Part shown: positions 63,779 through 64,000 of the stretch, piece after piece
Position numbering within the stretch: the stretch's first letter is position 1
Layout: the number at the start of each line of letters is the position of its first letter
Source: Flavobacteriales bacterium
Lineage (GTDB): Bacteria; Bacteroidota; Bacteroidia; CAIKAF01
Assembly (NCBI GenBank): GCA_022402535.1
Contig: JAKRSD010000031.1
Coordinates: 41,651 to 105,650 of the forward strand
Direction of reading: 5' to 3'
Length of the DNA stretch: 64,000 bases
The notes under the pieces: generated by a model
Database searches by the model: none
What the model was told of the DNA's origin: nothing
The model's input: the letters and a program-made list of their open reading frames with translations, nothing else
Position numbers and translations under genes: made by a program

Positions 63779-64000
63779 GTGGGAGGCAATAAAAACTTCA
63801 ATTTTTTTGCGCGTGGGGAAAAAATAAAAATACGAAGCAGGGGTCTGTCGGTGAAAAGGGGTGTGTCCAAAAGTCGGAAAATGGTCTTGTCGCTATTTTA
63901 AAAAGTCGTCAGTTTAAAGTTAGCACGGTCGCAAAATAGGGTTTCCGGTAACGGCAGTTTGTCTAAAAACCTCCGTTCTGTTCCCGAAAATAGTAAAAAA

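Larger units (their letters stand above)
63607..64000. other. gene-free stretch at the right end of the window
   Basis: It holds the metal-operon -7 box and a long imperfect hairpin (63711-63778). No credible gene is seen, and the window ends here. Confidence 0.45.

Noticed and set aside
63680..63901. 73-codon frame on the + strand
   Set aside because: It runs through the inverted repeat, is rich in Gly/Lys without any motif, and has no promoter.

Overview
The window is chromosomal DNA from a member of the Bacteroidota. Four kinds of evidence point there. Six proteins carry type IX secretion (T9SS) C-terminal sorting domains of type A or B. Promoters fit the Bacteroidota pattern, with a -7 box TAnnTTTG. 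There is a Bacteroidota-type pyrR-pyrB pair, a long ribosomal protein S1, and a HYC_CC_PP family protein. A genus cannot be assigned from the sequence alone. I saw no rRNA, tRNA, CRISPR array or insertion sequence.

Layout. Bases 1-9.6 kb hold a FecA-like TonB receptor, a TetR regulator, two large T9SS cargo proteins, thioredoxin and a PLP aminotransferase. Bases 9.6-21.3 kb are mostly housekeeping: rpsA, pyrR-pyrB, a frameshifted STAS gene, ribonuclease Z, ferritin, miaA and a tRNA nucleotidyltransferase. Bases 21.4-28.0 kb hold a TPR histidine kinase running into a tight carotenoid-tailoring cluster: a CrtI/CrtD-type desaturase, CruF, a Rieske oxygenase and a CrtU-like desaturase/methyltransferase. 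Bases 28-41 kb hold small lipoproteins, T9SS proteins, pyruvate carboxylase, a shikimate-kinase-like protein and two metalloproteases. Bases 41.0-42.8 kb hold one T9SS gene bracketed by duplicated arrays of short hairpin repeats. Bases 42.8-46.5 kb hold a three-gene operon for squalene synthase, squalene monooxygenase and a polyprenyl diphosphate synthase. Together these would make 2,3-oxidosqualene, the sterol precursor. Bases 46.7-50.8 kb hold an Mpo1-like gene, mpl, a membrane protein and a tripartite HipB-HipS-HipT type toxin-antitoxin locus with three evenly spaced operator repeats. Bases 51.4-63.6 kb are one minus-strand run of eleven reading frames for copper/silver-type metal efflux: CopB-type ATPase, Cus RND pump, two adaptors, a TolC-like protein, a MerC-like protein, metal-binding lipoproteins, a methyltransferase and a beta-propeller lipoprotein. 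It is bordered on both sides by gene-free stretches with long imperfect hairpins, which suggests an acquired cassette.

How the genes work together. The two isoprenoid loci, carotenoid and squalene/oxidosqualene, would draw on the same prenyl diphosphate pool. Neither is complete here: no oxidosqualene cyclase and no crtB, crtI or crtY partner set lies in the window. The metal locus looks self-contained, with a pump, an outer-membrane channel and several proteins carrying the same CPM...CPVC metal-binding module. Its RND pump gene is split into two frames at a T TTA AAA heptamer. The strongest candidates for follow-up are the eukaryote-type oxidosqualene operon, the Rieske plus CrtU-like carotenoid pair, the hipBST-like locus with 61-bp-spaced operators, the split cusA, and the stem-variable, tail-constant hairpin repeat family.
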